A stretch of 64,000 bases of DNA from Clostridia bacterium (GCA_017454485.1 JAFTCX010000054.1:1-64000); one strand, 5' to 3'. Shown: positions 8,613 to 21,240, counted from the first letter of the stretch. The notes: generated from the sequence alone by a model not told the origin. Numbers and translations are program-made.

Positions 8613-10046
8613 TTATACGTTCAACACCGCTTCGAATCCCTTGCCTTCATAGCGCGCAAGGATCGGCGCGATCACGTCCGCGAGGAATTCGTCCACCTGA
8701 CCGGCGGCACGGCCGGTATACTTTGTCGGATCCAAATGCTCGGTGATCTCTTCCTTGCTCAGCGGGAATGCGTCGTCCGAAGCGATGCGGTCGATCAGAT
8801 CGTTCACGCCGCCTTCAAGCTTGACCTTTGCGGCAGCGGCGTGGGAATGCACGCGCAGTCTTTCATGCAGCTCCTGACGGTTGCCGCCGCGGCGCACGGA
8901 TTCCATCATGATGTTTTCCGTTGCCATGAACGGCAGCTTTTCCATCACACGGCGCTCCACAACCTTGTCATAGACCACAAGGCCGTCGGTGACGTTGATA
9001 TAGATTTGCAAAATGGCGTCGATGGCGAGGAAGGCCTCCGCCACGCTGATGCGCTTGTTGGCGGAATCGTCAAGCGTGCGCTCAAACCACTGTGTGCTCG
9101 CCGTCATGGGCGCGTTGAGCGCGTCAACCATGACATAGCGCGCCAGCGAGCAGATGCGCTCAGAACGCATGGGGTTGCGTTTATAGGGCATGGCAGACGA
9201 ACCGATCTGGTTTTTGCCGAACGGCTCCTCCATCTCCTCAAACGATTGCAGAATGCGCATATCGTTGGCGAATTTATACGCGCTTTGCGCGATGCCGGAA
9301 AGCACGCCGAGGAAATAGGCGTCCACCTTGCGGGAATAGGTCTGACCGGACACGGGCACACAGCCGGAAAAGCCCATATCTTCGGCGATCAGCGCCTCCA
9401 GACGTTTGACCTTTTCTTCGTCGCCGTCAAACAGCTCCATGAACGAGGCCTGCGTGCCGGTGGTGCCCTTGGAGCCGAGCAGCTTCAGGCGGGAAAGCTG
9501 GAATTCCAAATTTTCCACATCCTCCGCCAGCTCGTTCATCCAAAGCGTTGCGCGCTTGCCGACCGTGGTGAGCTGCGCAGGCTGCAGATGGGTGTAGGCA
9601 AGGCAGGGCATCGCCTTGTATGTTTCTGCGAACGCGGACAGATTGCGCAGTACCTGCGCGCATTGTTTCAGCACAAGCGCGCTCGCCTCACGCAGAATGA
9701 TCACGTCGGTGTTGTCGCCGACATAGCAGCTCGTTGCGCCGAGGTGGATGATCGCTTCCGCGTTCGGGCACTGCTTGCCATAGGCGTAGACGTGGCTCAT
9801 CACGTCGTGGCGCACTTCCTTTTCGCGCGCTTCGGCAACGTCGTAGTTGATGTCGTCCTTGAACTTTTCCAGTTCCGCGATCTGCGCGTCGGTGATGGCA
9901 AGGCCGAGCTTTTGCTCCGCCTTTGCCAGCGAGATCCACAGTCTGCGCCACGTCTTGAATTTATGGTCGGGCGAAAAGAGATACTGCATCTCCTTGCTGG
10001 AATAGCGTGTGGAAAACGGGGAAATGTAAGAAGCGTGGTCTGACAT
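8613..10046 (-). CDS. purB: Adenylosuccinate lyase
   Basis: Cleaves adenylosuccinate and SAICAR with release of fumarate in purine synthesis. The 477-residue, mainly helical protein of the fumarase/aspartase superfamily shows the signature SSAMPYKRNPMRSERI near residue 288 and HLGATSCYVGDNTD near residue 100. The start is supported by AGGAGG upstream. It sits between the phosphoesterase gene (32 bp away) and murD (24 bp), all on the minus strand, so the three probably form one operon. Confidence 0.97.
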   Translation of the reverse strand: MSDHASYISPFSTRYSSKEMQYLFSPDHKFKTWRRLWISLAKAEQKLGLAITDAQIAELEKFKDDINYDVAEAREKEVRHDVMSHVYAYGKQCPNAEAIIHLGATSCYVGDNTDVIILREASALVLKQCAQVLRNLSAFAETYKAMPCLAYTHLQPAQLTTVGKRATLWMNELAEDVENLEFQLSRLKLLGSKGTTGTQASFMELFDGDEEKVKRLEALIAEDMGFSGCVPVSGQTYSRKVDAYFLGVLSGIAQSAYKFANDMRILQSFEEMEEPFGKNQIGSSAMPYKRNPMRSERICSLARYVMVDALNAPMTASTQWFERTLDDSANKRISVAEAFLAIDAILQIYINVTDGLVVYDKVVERRVMEKLPFMATENIMMESVRRGGNRQELHERLRVHSHAAAAKVKLEGGVNDLIDRIASDDAFPLSKEEITEHLDPTKYTGRAAGQVDEFLADVIAPILARYEGKGFEAVLNV

Positions 10047-10078
10047 GAGGCAACCTCCTAAAGAATGATTTCAAAAAT

Positions 10079-11158
10079 TCAATCGGTGATCGGACCGGTA
10101 ACGGGAACCGGCGGCTCAATCGGGTCGGTCGGCAGCGGAAGGAAGGGGAAGGGGATCGGGGTGACCGTGCCGTCATCAACATCCGCTTTTGCCGTTTTCA
10201 GCGTGTAATCCATTTCGCACGCGCGGCCGTCATCTTCAATGCGCCATTCGCCGCGGTAAAAATCACGGCTGCGCACAAGCACGTGGTCTTCATAAACCTC
10301 TACCTCCGCCCCTGTGCCGGAATGGCTGTAGGCGCCGGTTTTGTCGTCTTCGTTGCCGACTTCGGTCAACCGGGGCAGATAAATCTCCGGGAAGCCTTCG
10401 TCATCGTGGAAGGACCAGAACAGATACATCGGCATATGGGTATGGCCGCAGAAATAAAACAGGTCGTGCTCCTTGTTGAACTGCGCGAGCAAATCAATCA
10501 GGCGGGTGGTCTCTTCGCCGCTTTCGTCAATCGCCTCGTCGGCGGGATAATGCGAAAACACAAACACGGGCTTGTCGCTCTTTGCGGCTTCAGCAAGCAC
10601 ACCCTCCAGCCAGGCAAACTGCGCTTCGCTCATCATCATTTCATAAACGAGCTGTTCTTCCATGCCGAGCACGATGAAGGTGTAACCGTCGATCACTTCG
10701 CTGTAATACGGGCGGTCAAGGTCTTTGCCGAAGAACGCCTTTGTAAAATCATACCAGCGCTGCTGCAGCTTTTGATGGTCGCCGCCGTCGCCGCCGTTGC
10801 CGATATCATGGTTGCCGACTACGGGCAGGATGTGCTTCTGATCTTTCAAAAACAGCCGGGCAGAACCGTGGAACATCATGTTTTCAAGCACCTGACCGTT
10901 CATGGTGTTGTCGCCGAGAAAAATCACGGCGTCATTGCCGCTGCTGTTTTTTGCAACGTCTGTCAAACAGCGGTTGAACATACGGTAGCGCTGCAGGTCG
11001 GTGGTTTCAATGTGGGAATCGGAGAGGATCGAGAAGTTGAGCAGACAATCCTCCGGATCGCGCACGTCGTAGTTTTTGGTGGGAATGAAGGATGAAGCGA
11101 GCATCATGACAAGCGCAACAACGATGGATGACACCCGGATGGCGAATGATTTGATCAT
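10079..11158 (-). CDS. Secreted metallophosphoesterase
   Basis: Calcineurin-like phosphoesterase of 359 residues. The N-terminus (MIKSFAIRVSSIVVALVMML) is a signal peptide or membrane anchor. All dimetal-site motifs are present in order: DSH near residue 48, GDNTMNG near 101, GNHDIG near 136, the SHYP histidine near 208 and GHTHMP near 242. The last 30 residues are rich in proline. The substrate cannot be deduced; the fold covers nucleotides, phosphodiesters and phosphoproteins. It is the likely first gene of a purB-murD transcript. Confidence 0.88.
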   Translation of the reverse strand: MIKSFAIRVSSIVVALVMMLASSFIPTKNYDVRDPEDCLLNFSILSDSHIETTDLQRYRMFNRCLTDVAKNSSGNDAVIFLGDNTMNGQVLENMMFHGSARLFLKDQKHILPVVGNHDIGNGGDGGDHQKLQQRWYDFTKAFFGKDLDRPYYSEVIDGYTFIVLGMEEQLVYEMMMSEAQFAWLEGVLAEAAKSDKPVFVFSHYPADEAIDESGEETTRLIDLLAQFNKEHDLFYFCGHTHMPMYLFWSFHDDEGFPEIYLPRLTEVGNEDDKTGAYSHSGTGAEVEVYEDHVLVRSRDFYRGEWRIEDDGRACEMDYTLKTAKADVDDGTVTPIPFPFLPLPTDPIEPPVPVTGPITD

Positions 11159-11268
11159 AAAAATGCCTCCTGAAAAAGGAAATGTTTCTATTAGTTTATC
11201 ATGTTCTTTACAGGATTTCCATAGTTCGGCAAAATCTTTTACAAAAATTTTTTAAATCCGCGCGGGCG

Positions 11269-13176
11269 TCATTGCAGTGCCTCCAGCTCCTCGTTGAGCT
11301 GCTCCCATTCCTCCATCCGCGCCTCCTGCGCCGTTGTGGCCTCGTGCAGCGCGTTGGTCAGCCGCAACACCTCTTCATAATCTGCGGCTGCGGCGTTCAA
11401 GGTTTTCTGCAGCTCGGCGATCTGCGCGTCCGCACGGTCGATCTCCTCTTCCAACCGGCGAATTTTGCCTTCGGTGCGGCGGATGCGGCTGTTTTGCTCC
11501 TTTTGCTTTTGATAGGCGTTTTCCTTCGGCGCCTTTTTGGGCTGTTGCGGCGCGTTTTGCCTTCTTGCTTCCAACGCCAAAAGAAAATCGTCGTAGCCGC
11601 CGGTGAAGCTTTCGATGCCGTGGCTGTCCAGGTTGAGCACGCGTGTGGCAAGGCGGTTGATGAAATAGCGGTCGTGCGACACGATCAAAAGTGTGCCGTC
11701 AAAATCCGAAAGCGCCGCCTCCAGCGCTTCGCCGGACGCGATGTCCAAATGGTTCGTCGGCTCGTCGAGCACAAGAAAGTTTGCGCCGGAAAGCATGAGC
11801 TTGAGCAGCGCAACGCGTGCGCGCTCGCCGCCGGAGAGGGCGCGCATGCTTTTGAATACGTCCTCCCCCTGAAACAAAAACGCCGCCAGCGCCCGTCGCA
11901 CATCCACCTCGTTCATCTGACGGAAGGCGTCCCACACTTCATCCAGCACGCTCTTTTCGCTGCGGCTCAGCTCGGCGAGCGTCTGGTCAAAATAGCCGAT
12001 CTTTACGTTTACGCCCAGTGTGATCTTGCCGCTGTCGCGCCGTTCGCGGCCGAGCAGTATTTTTAAAAGGGTGGATTTTCCGCAGCCGTTTTCGCCGGTG
12101 AGAAACACACGCTCGCCGCGAAAAATTTCAAGGCTGACATCGGAAAACAGCACCTTGTCTCCGAACGCCTTCGACAGTCCCTTGGCAAAAAGCACATCGT
12201 TGCCGGAGGTGAGCGTCGGTGTAAAATGAAAGCGGATGGCCTTGTCCGCCTGCTCGGGGCGCACAAGATCTTTTTCCAGCCGGTCAATGCTCTTTTGCTT
12301 GCTGGCAATGGTCTTATAGTTGCGCTCGCGGTTGAAGCGCTTTTGCTGTTCGATAATCCCCTCGATGCGGTGAATTTCCTTCATCGCGCCGGCATAAACG
12401 CGCTCTTCGGCCTTTTTCTGCTCCTCGCGCAGCAGACGGTGGCGGCTGTAGTTGCCGTCGGTGGCAAAAAATCTGCCGTGGCTGAGTTCAAAAATGCGCG
12501 TTGTGATCTTGTCCAAAAAATAGCGGTCATGCGAAATGACGACGCACGCGCCGGTGTATTGGGCGATGAAATCCTCCAGCCAGGCAATGCTTTTCAAATC
12601 CAGATGGTTCGTCGGCTCGTCGAGCAGCAAAAGATTTGCGCCCGACAGCAGCAGCTTTGCAAGGCTGACCTTGGAGCGCTGACCGCCGGAAAGCAGCTTG
12701 CACGGCAGCGAAAAATCCGCTTCTTCAAAGCCGAGACCGCGCAGCGCGGCGCGCGCTCTGCTTTGATAGGTCAGCCCGTTGCGGCGGTCGATCAGATCGA
12801 GCAGCGCACTTTGGCGGGCGATGAGGGCGGCGTTGTCCGCGCCTTGCTTGCCGATGCGCTGTTCGATTTCGGAAAGCTCTTTTTCCGCCGCAATCACGTC
12901 GCTGAACACGGTGAGCAGCTCGTCGAGCATGGTGCGCTCGCTCTCGGCGCACGCGTGCTGCTCCATATAGCCGATGACGGTGTCTTTCCCCAGCGATAGG
13001 GCGCCGGACGCGGGCGTGTATTCACGCGTGAACAGCTTGAACAGCGTGGTTTTGCCCGCGCCGTTGACGCCGATGAGACCGATCTTGTCCTTTGCGCCGA
13101 TGTCAAAGGAAACGTCGGAAAAAATGTCCGTGTCGCCGAAGGACATGGACAGTCGAAACGCACTTGCAAGCGCCAT
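11269..13176 (-). CDS. ABC-F family ATPase
   Basis: Soluble twin-ATPase protein of the ABC-F group; members act on the ribosome as translation factors or give antibiotic protection. No membrane domain. Of 635 residues, the first ABC domain has Walker A GVNGAGKTTL (near residue 37) and signature LSGGQRSKVSLAK. A basic linker with RNYKTIASKQKSIDR (about 285-300) follows, then a second ABC domain with GENGCGKSTL and LSGGERARVALLK, and a C-terminal coiled coil (about 545-635). The shape suggests a housekeeping YdiF/Uup-like member rather than a dedicated resistance protein, but sequence alone does not settle this. It has its own promoter, divergent from the zinc-ribbon gene. Confidence 0.93.
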   Translation of the reverse strand: MALASAFRLSMSFGDTDIFSDVSFDIGAKDKIGLIGVNGAGKTTLFKLFTREYTPASGALSLGKDTVIGYMEQHACAESERTMLDELLTVFSDVIAAEKELSEIEQRIGKQGADNAALIARQSALLDLIDRRNGLTYQSRARAALRGLGFEEADFSLPCKLLSGGQRSKVSLAKLLLSGANLLLLDEPTNHLDLKSIAWLEDFIAQYTGACVVISHDRYFLDKITTRIFELSHGRFFATDGNYSRHRLLREEQKKAEERVYAGAMKEIHRIEGIIEQQKRFNRERNYKTIASKQKSIDRLEKDLVRPEQADKAIRFHFTPTLTSGNDVLFAKGLSKAFGDKVLFSDVSLEIFRGERVFLTGENGCGKSTLLKILLGRERRDSGKITLGVNVKIGYFDQTLAELSRSEKSVLDEVWDAFRQMNEVDVRRALAAFLFQGEDVFKSMRALSGGERARVALLKLMLSGANFLVLDEPTNHLDIASGEALEAALSDFDGTLLIVSHDRYFINRLATRVLNLDSHGIESFTGGYDDFLLALEARRQNAPQQPKKAPKENAYQKQKEQNSRIRRTEGKIRRLEEEIDRADAQIAELQKTLNAAAADYEEVLRLTNALHEATTAQEARMEEWEQLNEELEALQ

Positions 13177-13205
13177 GGTGTCACCCCCGAAATATTTGCT
13201 GCTCT

Positions 13206-13234
13206 ATTCTACCCGAAAAAGCGCCGGTTTGCAA
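13206..13234 (-). promoter_or_regulatory. Promoter of the ABC-F gene
   Basis: On the minus strand TTGCAA (13234-13229), 17 bp, TAGAAT (13211-13206), 29 bp before the start codon. Confidence 0.6.
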
Positions 13235-13263
13235 GGCTTTTGCGAAATTGTTTGCAAATGCTC

Positions 13264-13292
13264 TTGTCAAAAGCAAAGAAAAGTGTTATAAT
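13264..13292 (+). promoter_or_regulatory. Promoter of the zinc-ribbon/DUF1858 operon
   Basis: TTGTCA (13264-13269), 17 bp, TATAAT (13287-13292). A strong AAGGAGG follows at 13312-13318, before the ATG at 13326. Confidence 0.75.
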
Positions 13293-13325
13293 CAATTCGA
13301 TTACGAACAACAAGGAGGTCATGTC

Positions 13326-13706
13326 ATGCTCTGTAAAAATTGCGGCAGCGTGATCAGCGACGGTGCCGATCTTTGCTATGCGTGCGGAACGCCTGTGCGC
13401 GAGGATTTGCAAAACGAGGCGTTGTATACGCTTGACGACACCCCGGAAACCCCCGAAGCATCCTCTCAAGTGCAAACGGCTTTGCCGACGGAGGTGCCTG
13501 TGGACAACGCGCAAAAGGCGGGCGTGTTTTCGCGCTTTTTCAGCTTTTTCTTTGCGCTGATCGGGTTGATCCTGTATGGCGTGCAGCGTAAAAACGGCGA
13601 GGACGCAAAGGCTGTTTCCATTGCAAACGCGATCATGACGGGCTTTTGCGCAAAGATGGCGGTCGCGATCTGCTATTTGCTCGTAACCTATATCATGCAT
13701 AGATAA
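13326..13706 (+). CDS. Zinc-ribbon membrane protein
   Basis: 126 residues. It opens with a single zinc ribbon (MLCKNCGSVISDGADLCYACG: CxxC-x11-CxxC). An acidic, Pro/Thr-rich linker follows, then one or two hydrophobic segments (about 72-90 and 103-123). The architecture is that of the many zinc-ribbon-plus-transmembrane proteins of Firmicutes with no assigned function. The start was chosen from AAGGAGG 7 bp upstream; an earlier in-frame extension has no ribosome binding site. It is followed after 17 bp by the DUF1858 gene. Confidence 0.8.
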   Translation: MLCKNCGSVISDGADLCYACGTPVREDLQNEALYTLDDTPETPEASSQVQTALPTEVPVDNAQKAGVFSRFFSFFFALIGLILYGVQRKNGEDAKAVSIANAIMTGFCAKMAVAICYLLVTYIMHR

Positions 13707-13723
13707 CAGAAAGGATGATTCTG

Positions 13724-13927
13724 ATGAAAGAAATTACAAAAGATATGCTGATCGGCGACATTCTGGACGCGGATCCCGGCACGGCGATGTTCTTTTTCCA
13801 AATGGGCATGCACTGCCTGGGCTGCCCGGCTTCCCGCGGTGAAAGCGTGGAGGACGCCTGCGCTGTGCACGGCGTGGATCCGGACGAGCTGATCGCGCAG
13901 ATCAACGAGTATCTCGCAGAAAAATGA
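13724..13927 (+). CDS. DUF1858 domain protein
   Basis: 67 residues, consisting entirely of a DUF1858 domain: hydrophobic helices and the conserved MGMHCLGCPAS motif with two cysteines (CxxC), typical of small presumed redox or metal-associated proteins in anaerobes. An ATG three codons earlier (13715) abuts the AGAAAGG site, so the ATG at 13724, 9 bp from that site, is preferred. Probably cotranscribed with the preceding zinc-ribbon gene and ended by a terminator 9 bp further on. Confidence 0.87.
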   Translation: MKEITKDMLIGDILDADPGTAMFFFQMGMHCLGCPASRGESVEDACAVHGVDPDELIAQINEYLAEK

Positions 13928-13936
13928 GCATAAAGG

Positions 13937-13966
13937 GCGGCGGGAGCTTTTCCGCCGCGCTTTTTT
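13937..13966 (+). terminator. Terminator after DUF1858 gene
   Basis: GCGGCGG (13937-13943) pairs with CCGCCGC (13952-13958) around an 8-nt loop, followed by GCTTTTTT. Confidence 0.92.
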
Positions 13967-13970
13967 CAAG

Positions 13971-14040
13971 GTGCCCACCGATGCACGGGATGCGCAAGCT
14001 TTGCGGCAAAAGATGACACACCGATTGAATCCGTGGGCAC
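13971..14040 (+). other. Structured sequence upstream of trmK
   Basis: GTGCCCAC (13971-13978) is the exact reverse complement of GTGGGCAC (14033-14040), so the 70 bp can close into one stem. Inside, CGCAAGCTTTGCG (14003 region) forms a second hairpin, giving a branched fold. It lies between the terminator and the GGAGG site of trmK. It has no T-run and does not match a riboswitch I know. Confidence 0.4.
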
Positions 14041-14062
14041 TGCAAGCATTCGGAGGTTCCCC

Positions 14063-14755
14063 ATGTCCAATTCCAACATTCGCCTCGATCCGCGCCTGTC
14101 TGCGGTCGCTTCTCTGGTCAAGCGCGGCAACCGTTTGATCGATATCGGCACCGACCACGCGTATGTGCCGTGTTTTCTTGTGTCGTCCGGCGTGTGTCCG
14201 TCGGCGATTGCGGCAGATCTGAGAAAAGGACCGCTGCAAAACGCAAGGCAGACCATTGCTGCCTGCGCGCTGGAGCATTCGATCGAAACGTGCCTGTCCG
14301 ACGGGCTTGACGCGATTGCGCCGCAAAAAAACTGCACGGTCGTGCTCGCGGGCATGGGCGGGCTTTTGATCACAGAGCTGCTGCAGCGCACGCCGTGGGT
14401 GTTTGAGTCTTCGGTGCAGCTCGTCGCGCAGCCGATGAGTCACGCGGAGGATGTGCGGCGCTTCTTTTTTGAAAACGGCTTTGCGCCGGAGCGCGAGCGC
14501 TGCGCTGCGGACGGCAAACACGTTTACTGCGCGATGGCGGCGCATTTTACGGGCGAAAAAGCGTCCGTTTCCCCGGCGATGCCCTACGGCGGACTGCTGT
14601 TTCAATCGGAAGATGGCACAGCGCAGCGATATCTGCACCTGCAGTTTGAACGATTGAAAAAGCGCCGCGACGCGCTGGCTGCCGCCGGCACAGACGCAAA
14701 CGAAGTTGCGCGCCTGAACGCGGTGCTGGCGGACTTTGAAGCAATGCGCGCATAA
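14063..14755 (+). CDS. trmK: tRNA (adenine(22)-N(1))-methyltransferase
   Basis: SAM-dependent methyltransferase modifying A22 in the D-loop of certain tRNAs. 230 residues: a Rossmann methyltransferase N-domain with IDIGTDHAYVP (about residues 27-37), the motif VVLAGMGGLLITELL near 90, and a C-terminal coiled coil (from about residue 185). The ATG was chosen because GGAGG lies 7 bp upstream; the longer reading has no such site. trmK followed by a Nif3-like gene is a common order in Firmicutes. Confidence 0.92.
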   Translation: MSNSNIRLDPRLSAVASLVKRGNRLIDIGTDHAYVPCFLVSSGVCPSAIAADLRKGPLQNARQTIAACALEHSIETCLSDGLDAIAPQKNCTVVLAGMGGLLITELLQRTPWVFESSVQLVAQPMSHAEDVRRFFFENGFAPERERCAADGKHVYCAMAAHFTGEKASVSPAMPYGGLLFQSEDGTAQRYLHLQFERLKKRRDALAAAGTDANEVARLNAVLADFEAMRA

Positions 14756-14759
14756 TCCC

Positions 14760-14822
14760 GCGTTCTCCAATCTACTCTACTCCACTCAACCCCTCAATCC
14801 CTCAATTCAACTCTACACACTT
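14760..14822. repeat. Pyrimidine-rich tandem words before nif3
   Basis: The trmK-nif3 gap consists of words such as CTACTCTACTCCACTC, AACCCCTCAATCCCTCAATTC. It is the same kind of C-rich simple sequence, in the same orientation relative to the downstream gene, as at 24,210-24,290. Confidence 0.55.
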
Positions 14823-14838
14823 TACTGCGGAGGTTCTC

Positions 14839-15612
14839 ATGCCAACTGTGAAAGATATTTATGATTTTTTAGATGCGCGCGCCCCATTTGCGACCCAGTG
14901 CGACTGGGACAACAGCGGCCTTTTGCTCGGCGATGCAAACAGACAGGTGCGCCGTGTCGGCTTTGCGCTTGATCTGACCGCGCAAACGCTGCAGCAGGCC
15001 GTGGACGAAGCGCTTGATCTTCTGGTGACGCACCATCCGGTGATTTTTCGCCCGAAGCGCAGGCTGTTGTCCGGCGAGCTTGTGTATGAACTTGTGCGCC
15101 ACGACATCGCCGTGATCTCGTCGCATATCCCCTGGGACTGTGCCGACGGCGGGGTGAACGACGTGCTTTGCGTTGCACTGAAGCTCTCAAATGTGAAAAA
15201 GATCGAAACGCCCGACACGGCCGCGCCGCTGCTGCGGATCGGAACGCTGGAACACGAGATGACGCCGCAGGAATTTGCCGCGCTTTGCGCAAAAAAATTC
15301 GGCACCACGATGCGCCTTGCAAGCTGCGGCAAAACGGTCAAAACAATCGGCGTGGTCGGCGGCGCCGCAATGGAATATTGCGAAACGGCAAGACTGCACG
15401 GCGCGGACCTTTTCTTCACAGGCGACGCAAAGCACCATGAGATGCTGGACGCGGTAGACAGCGGAATCAGCGTGCTTGCCGGCGGACATTTTGAAACGGA
15501 GCATCTGTCGGTCTATCGGCTGAAATGCGAAGTGGAACGCGCTTTTGAAACGGTTTCCTGCCGCGTTCTGGACGAAAAGAACCCGGTGGAATTTTTCAGC
15601 GGCAACGGGTGA
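14839..15612 (+). CDS. Nif3-like dinuclear metal centre protein
   Basis: 257-residue member of the NIF3/YqfO family, toroidal hexamers with a two-metal site; some are annotated GTP cyclohydrolase 1 type 2, but the role is unsettled. Visible marks: WDNSGLLLGD near residue 20, THHPVIF near 64 with metal-binding histidines, SSHIPWD near 95, and the C-terminal GGHFETEH near 215. This is the short form without the inserted PII-like domain, judging from length. Ribosome binding site GGAGG 6 bp before ATG. Neighbour of trmK, and probably cotranscribed with rqcH (6 bp gap). Confidence 0.92.
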   Translation: MPTVKDIYDFLDARAPFATQCDWDNSGLLLGDANRQVRRVGFALDLTAQTLQQAVDEALDLLVTHHPVIFRPKRRLLSGELVYELVRHDIAVISSHIPWDCADGGVNDVLCVALKLSNVKKIETPDTAAPLLRIGTLEHEMTPQEFAALCAKKFGTTMRLASCGKTVKTIGVVGGAAMEYCETARLHGADLFFTGDAKHHEMLDAVDSGISVLAGGHFETEHLSVYRLKCEVERAFETVSCRVLDEKNPVEFFSGNG

Positions 15613-15618
15613 TCGGCA

Positions 15619-17373
15619 ATGGCATTGGACGGTATTTTTTTATCGCGCATCCGCGACGAGATCGCGCAGACCGTGCTCGGCTTTCGGGTGGAAAAAATTC
15701 AGCAGCCCACGCGTGATGAGATCATTCTTGTGCTGCGCGGCAAAGGCGGCGCAAGGCGGCTTTTGATCTGTGTGCGCTCAGACAGTCCGCGCGTGCATTT
15801 CACCGAGCAAACGGCGGAAAACCCTGCCGCACCGCCGATGTTCTGTATGCTGCTGCGCAAGCATCTGACGGCGGCAAAGCTGACCGATGTGCGCCAGCAG
15901 GGACTTGACCGGCTGTTGCTTTTGACGTTTGACGCCTCAAACGAAATCGGCGACCGTGTGACGCTCACGCTGTGCGTGGAGATCATGGGCACCTACAGCA
16001 ATCTGATTTTGATCGGAGAAAACGGGAAGATTTTGGACGCGGCCAAGCGCATCGACTTTGCGGCGTCGAGCGTGCGTCAGATTTTGCCGGGACTGCCCTA
16101 TGTGCTGCCGACGCCGCAGGACAAGCTGTGTCTGGAACACAGCGATGTTTCCGCTGTGCTTGACCGGCTGCGGCAAACGCCGAACAAGCTGCTTTCCGGC
16201 GCACTGATGAACGCTGTGCAGGGCATCTCGCCGATCATTGCGCGCGAGCTGACCTTCCGCACGGCGGGGGACGATGCGCCTGTGGGCGCGCTTTCGGAAA
16301 ACGTATGGCACGCGCTGGAGATTCAGCTTCAAAAAGTCAAAGACGGGCTGCACCGCGACACGCAGGTGTGTATGGTCTGCGACGAAGCCGGCGCACCCAA
16401 GGAGATTGCATTTCTTGAAATTTTACAATACGGAACGGCGCGGCAAAGTGTGATGTTTCCGAACGCGTCGGCGCTGCTTGACCGCTTTTTTGCCGAACGC
16501 GACCGCGCGGTGCGGCTGCATGCGCGGGGAAAGGATCTGCTGCGCACGCTGAGCAATCTGACCGACCGCACGGCGAGAAAGCTCGCGATGCAAAAAAAGG
16601 AGCTGACCGCCTGCGCCGACCGCGAAACAAACCGACTTTACGGCGAACTGATCACAGCGAACCTGCACGCGCTGCAAAAGGGCAGCGTGTTCTTTGATGT
16701 GCCGAACTACTACGACAATATGCAGCCTGTGCGTATACCCGCCGATCCGGCGCTGTCGCCCAAGGAGAACGCGAACCGTTATTACCGCGATTACCGCAAG
16801 GCCAAGACCGCCGAGGGGATGCTCACAAAGCTGATCGCGCAGGGCGAAACGGAGCTTGCCTATTTCGCTTCCGTGCTCGATGCGCTTTCCCGCGCCGACA
16901 CGCAGGCCGAGCTCGACGCGATTCGCGTGGAGCTGACCGAGCAGGGCTATTTGAAAGCGCGAAGCGGCAAAAAGCAAAAGGCGCCCAAAGCGCTGCCGCC
17001 GCTGGAATTCAGAACGAGCGACGGTTTTCGCGTTTTGGTTGGCAGAAACAATTTGCAAAACGACCGCCTTTCGCTGAAAACGGCGAACAAGACCGACCTT
17101 TGGCTGCACACGCAGGGCTTTCCCGGCTCGCACGTGATCTTGGAAACCAACGGCGAAGACGTGCCCGACCGCGCCATTGAACAAGCGGCGGTCATTGCCG
17201 CAACGCACAGCAAAGCGGCGGATTCCTCGCTTGTGCCGGTGGACTATACGCCGGTGAAAAAGCTAAAAAAACCGGTCGGCGCAAAACCCGGCAAGGTTAT
17301 TTACCACGAATACTTCACGATTATGGTCAAGCCGGACAAGACGGCTTGCGAACGATGGGCAGTGAAGAAATGA
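15619..17373 (+). CDS. rqcH: RqcH / NFACT family ribosome-quality-control protein
   Basis: Homologue of eukaryotic Rqc2/NEMF. In bacteria RqcH binds the obstructed 50S subunit with peptidyl-tRNA and recruits tRNA-Ala to add C-terminal alanine tails. 584 residues: NFACT-N domain (1-190; DGIFLSRIRDEI at the start), a helix-hairpin-helix region, a long coiled coil (about 300-430) and the C-terminal NFACT-R domain with DLWLHTQGFPGSHVI (about residues 493-507), a hallmark of the family. Older annotations call it fibronectin-binding protein A. It begins 6 bp after the nif3-like gene. Confidence 0.94.
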   Translation: MALDGIFLSRIRDEIAQTVLGFRVEKIQQPTRDEIILVLRGKGGARRLLICVRSDSPRVHFTEQTAENPAAPPMFCMLLRKHLTAAKLTDVRQQGLDRLLLLTFDASNEIGDRVTLTLCVEIMGTYSNLILIGENGKILDAAKRIDFAASSVRQILPGLPYVLPTPQDKLCLEHSDVSAVLDRLRQTPNKLLSGALMNAVQGISPIIARELTFRTAGDDAPVGALSENVWHALEIQLQKVKDGLHRDTQVCMVCDEAGAPKEIAFLEILQYGTARQSVMFPNASALLDRFFAERDRAVRLHARGKDLLRTLSNLTDRTARKLAMQKKELTACADRETNRLYGELITANLHALQKGSVFFDVPNYYDNMQPVRIPADPALSPKENANRYYRDYRKAKTAEGMLTKLIAQGETELAYFASVLDALSRADTQAELDAIRVELTEQGYLKARSGKKQKAPKALPPLEFRTSDGFRVLVGRNNLQNDRLSLKTANKTDLWLHTQGFPGSHVILETNGEDVPDRAIEQAAVIAATHSKAADSSLVPVDYTPVKKLKKPVGAKPGKVIYHEYFTIMVKPDKTACERWAVKK

Positions 17374-17747
17374 AAAGCATTTGCTGTTCACCTCAACCTA
17401 TTGAGCAAACCGGTGTGAGCGCTGAACCATCCGATTTTCACATGACACCGCAAGCCTCAGTACGCGATGAACGCAGATACCTCACCCGTCATCGCGCAAA
17501 TTTGCATCCGCTATTTCTTTCTGCAATCGCCGCGCGATGCCACCCTCCCCAGAGGGGAGGGCAAGTCAAGTTCGCTTTTATATTAAGGTACGCTTTGAAG
17601 TTTATACCATACGATTGACGAACGATCAGCCGACCGCAGTTTCCGTTGCGGTGTGGATGTGTATGTTTACATGCATAAACATCCGCGACCTCAATTTCAC
17701 ATTCCACATTCCAAATTCCACGTTGAACTTCCTTTGGAGGTGATCTC
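17374..17747. other. 374-bp gap between rqcH and dnaE with one perfect hairpin
   Basis: No gene is supported. CCCTCCCC (17543-17550) and GGGGAGGG (17554-17561) form a perfect stem with a 3-nt loop but no T-run, so it is more like a REP-type or structural hairpin than a terminator. At about 17,690-17,727 there are CATTCCACATTCC/AAATTCCACG words like those before the gene at 24,319. GGAGG lies at the 3' end, 8 bp before dnaE. Confidence 0.55.
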
Positions 17748-21203
<3,456 letters not shown>

Positions 21204-21240
21204 CGCAGAAAAAATGGGGTTTGAAAAGCGGACTGCGGAA

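Noticed and set aside
16337..17208. Minus-strand frames opposite rqcH
   Set aside because: Arg/Ala-rich translations typical of antisense reading; no start signals.
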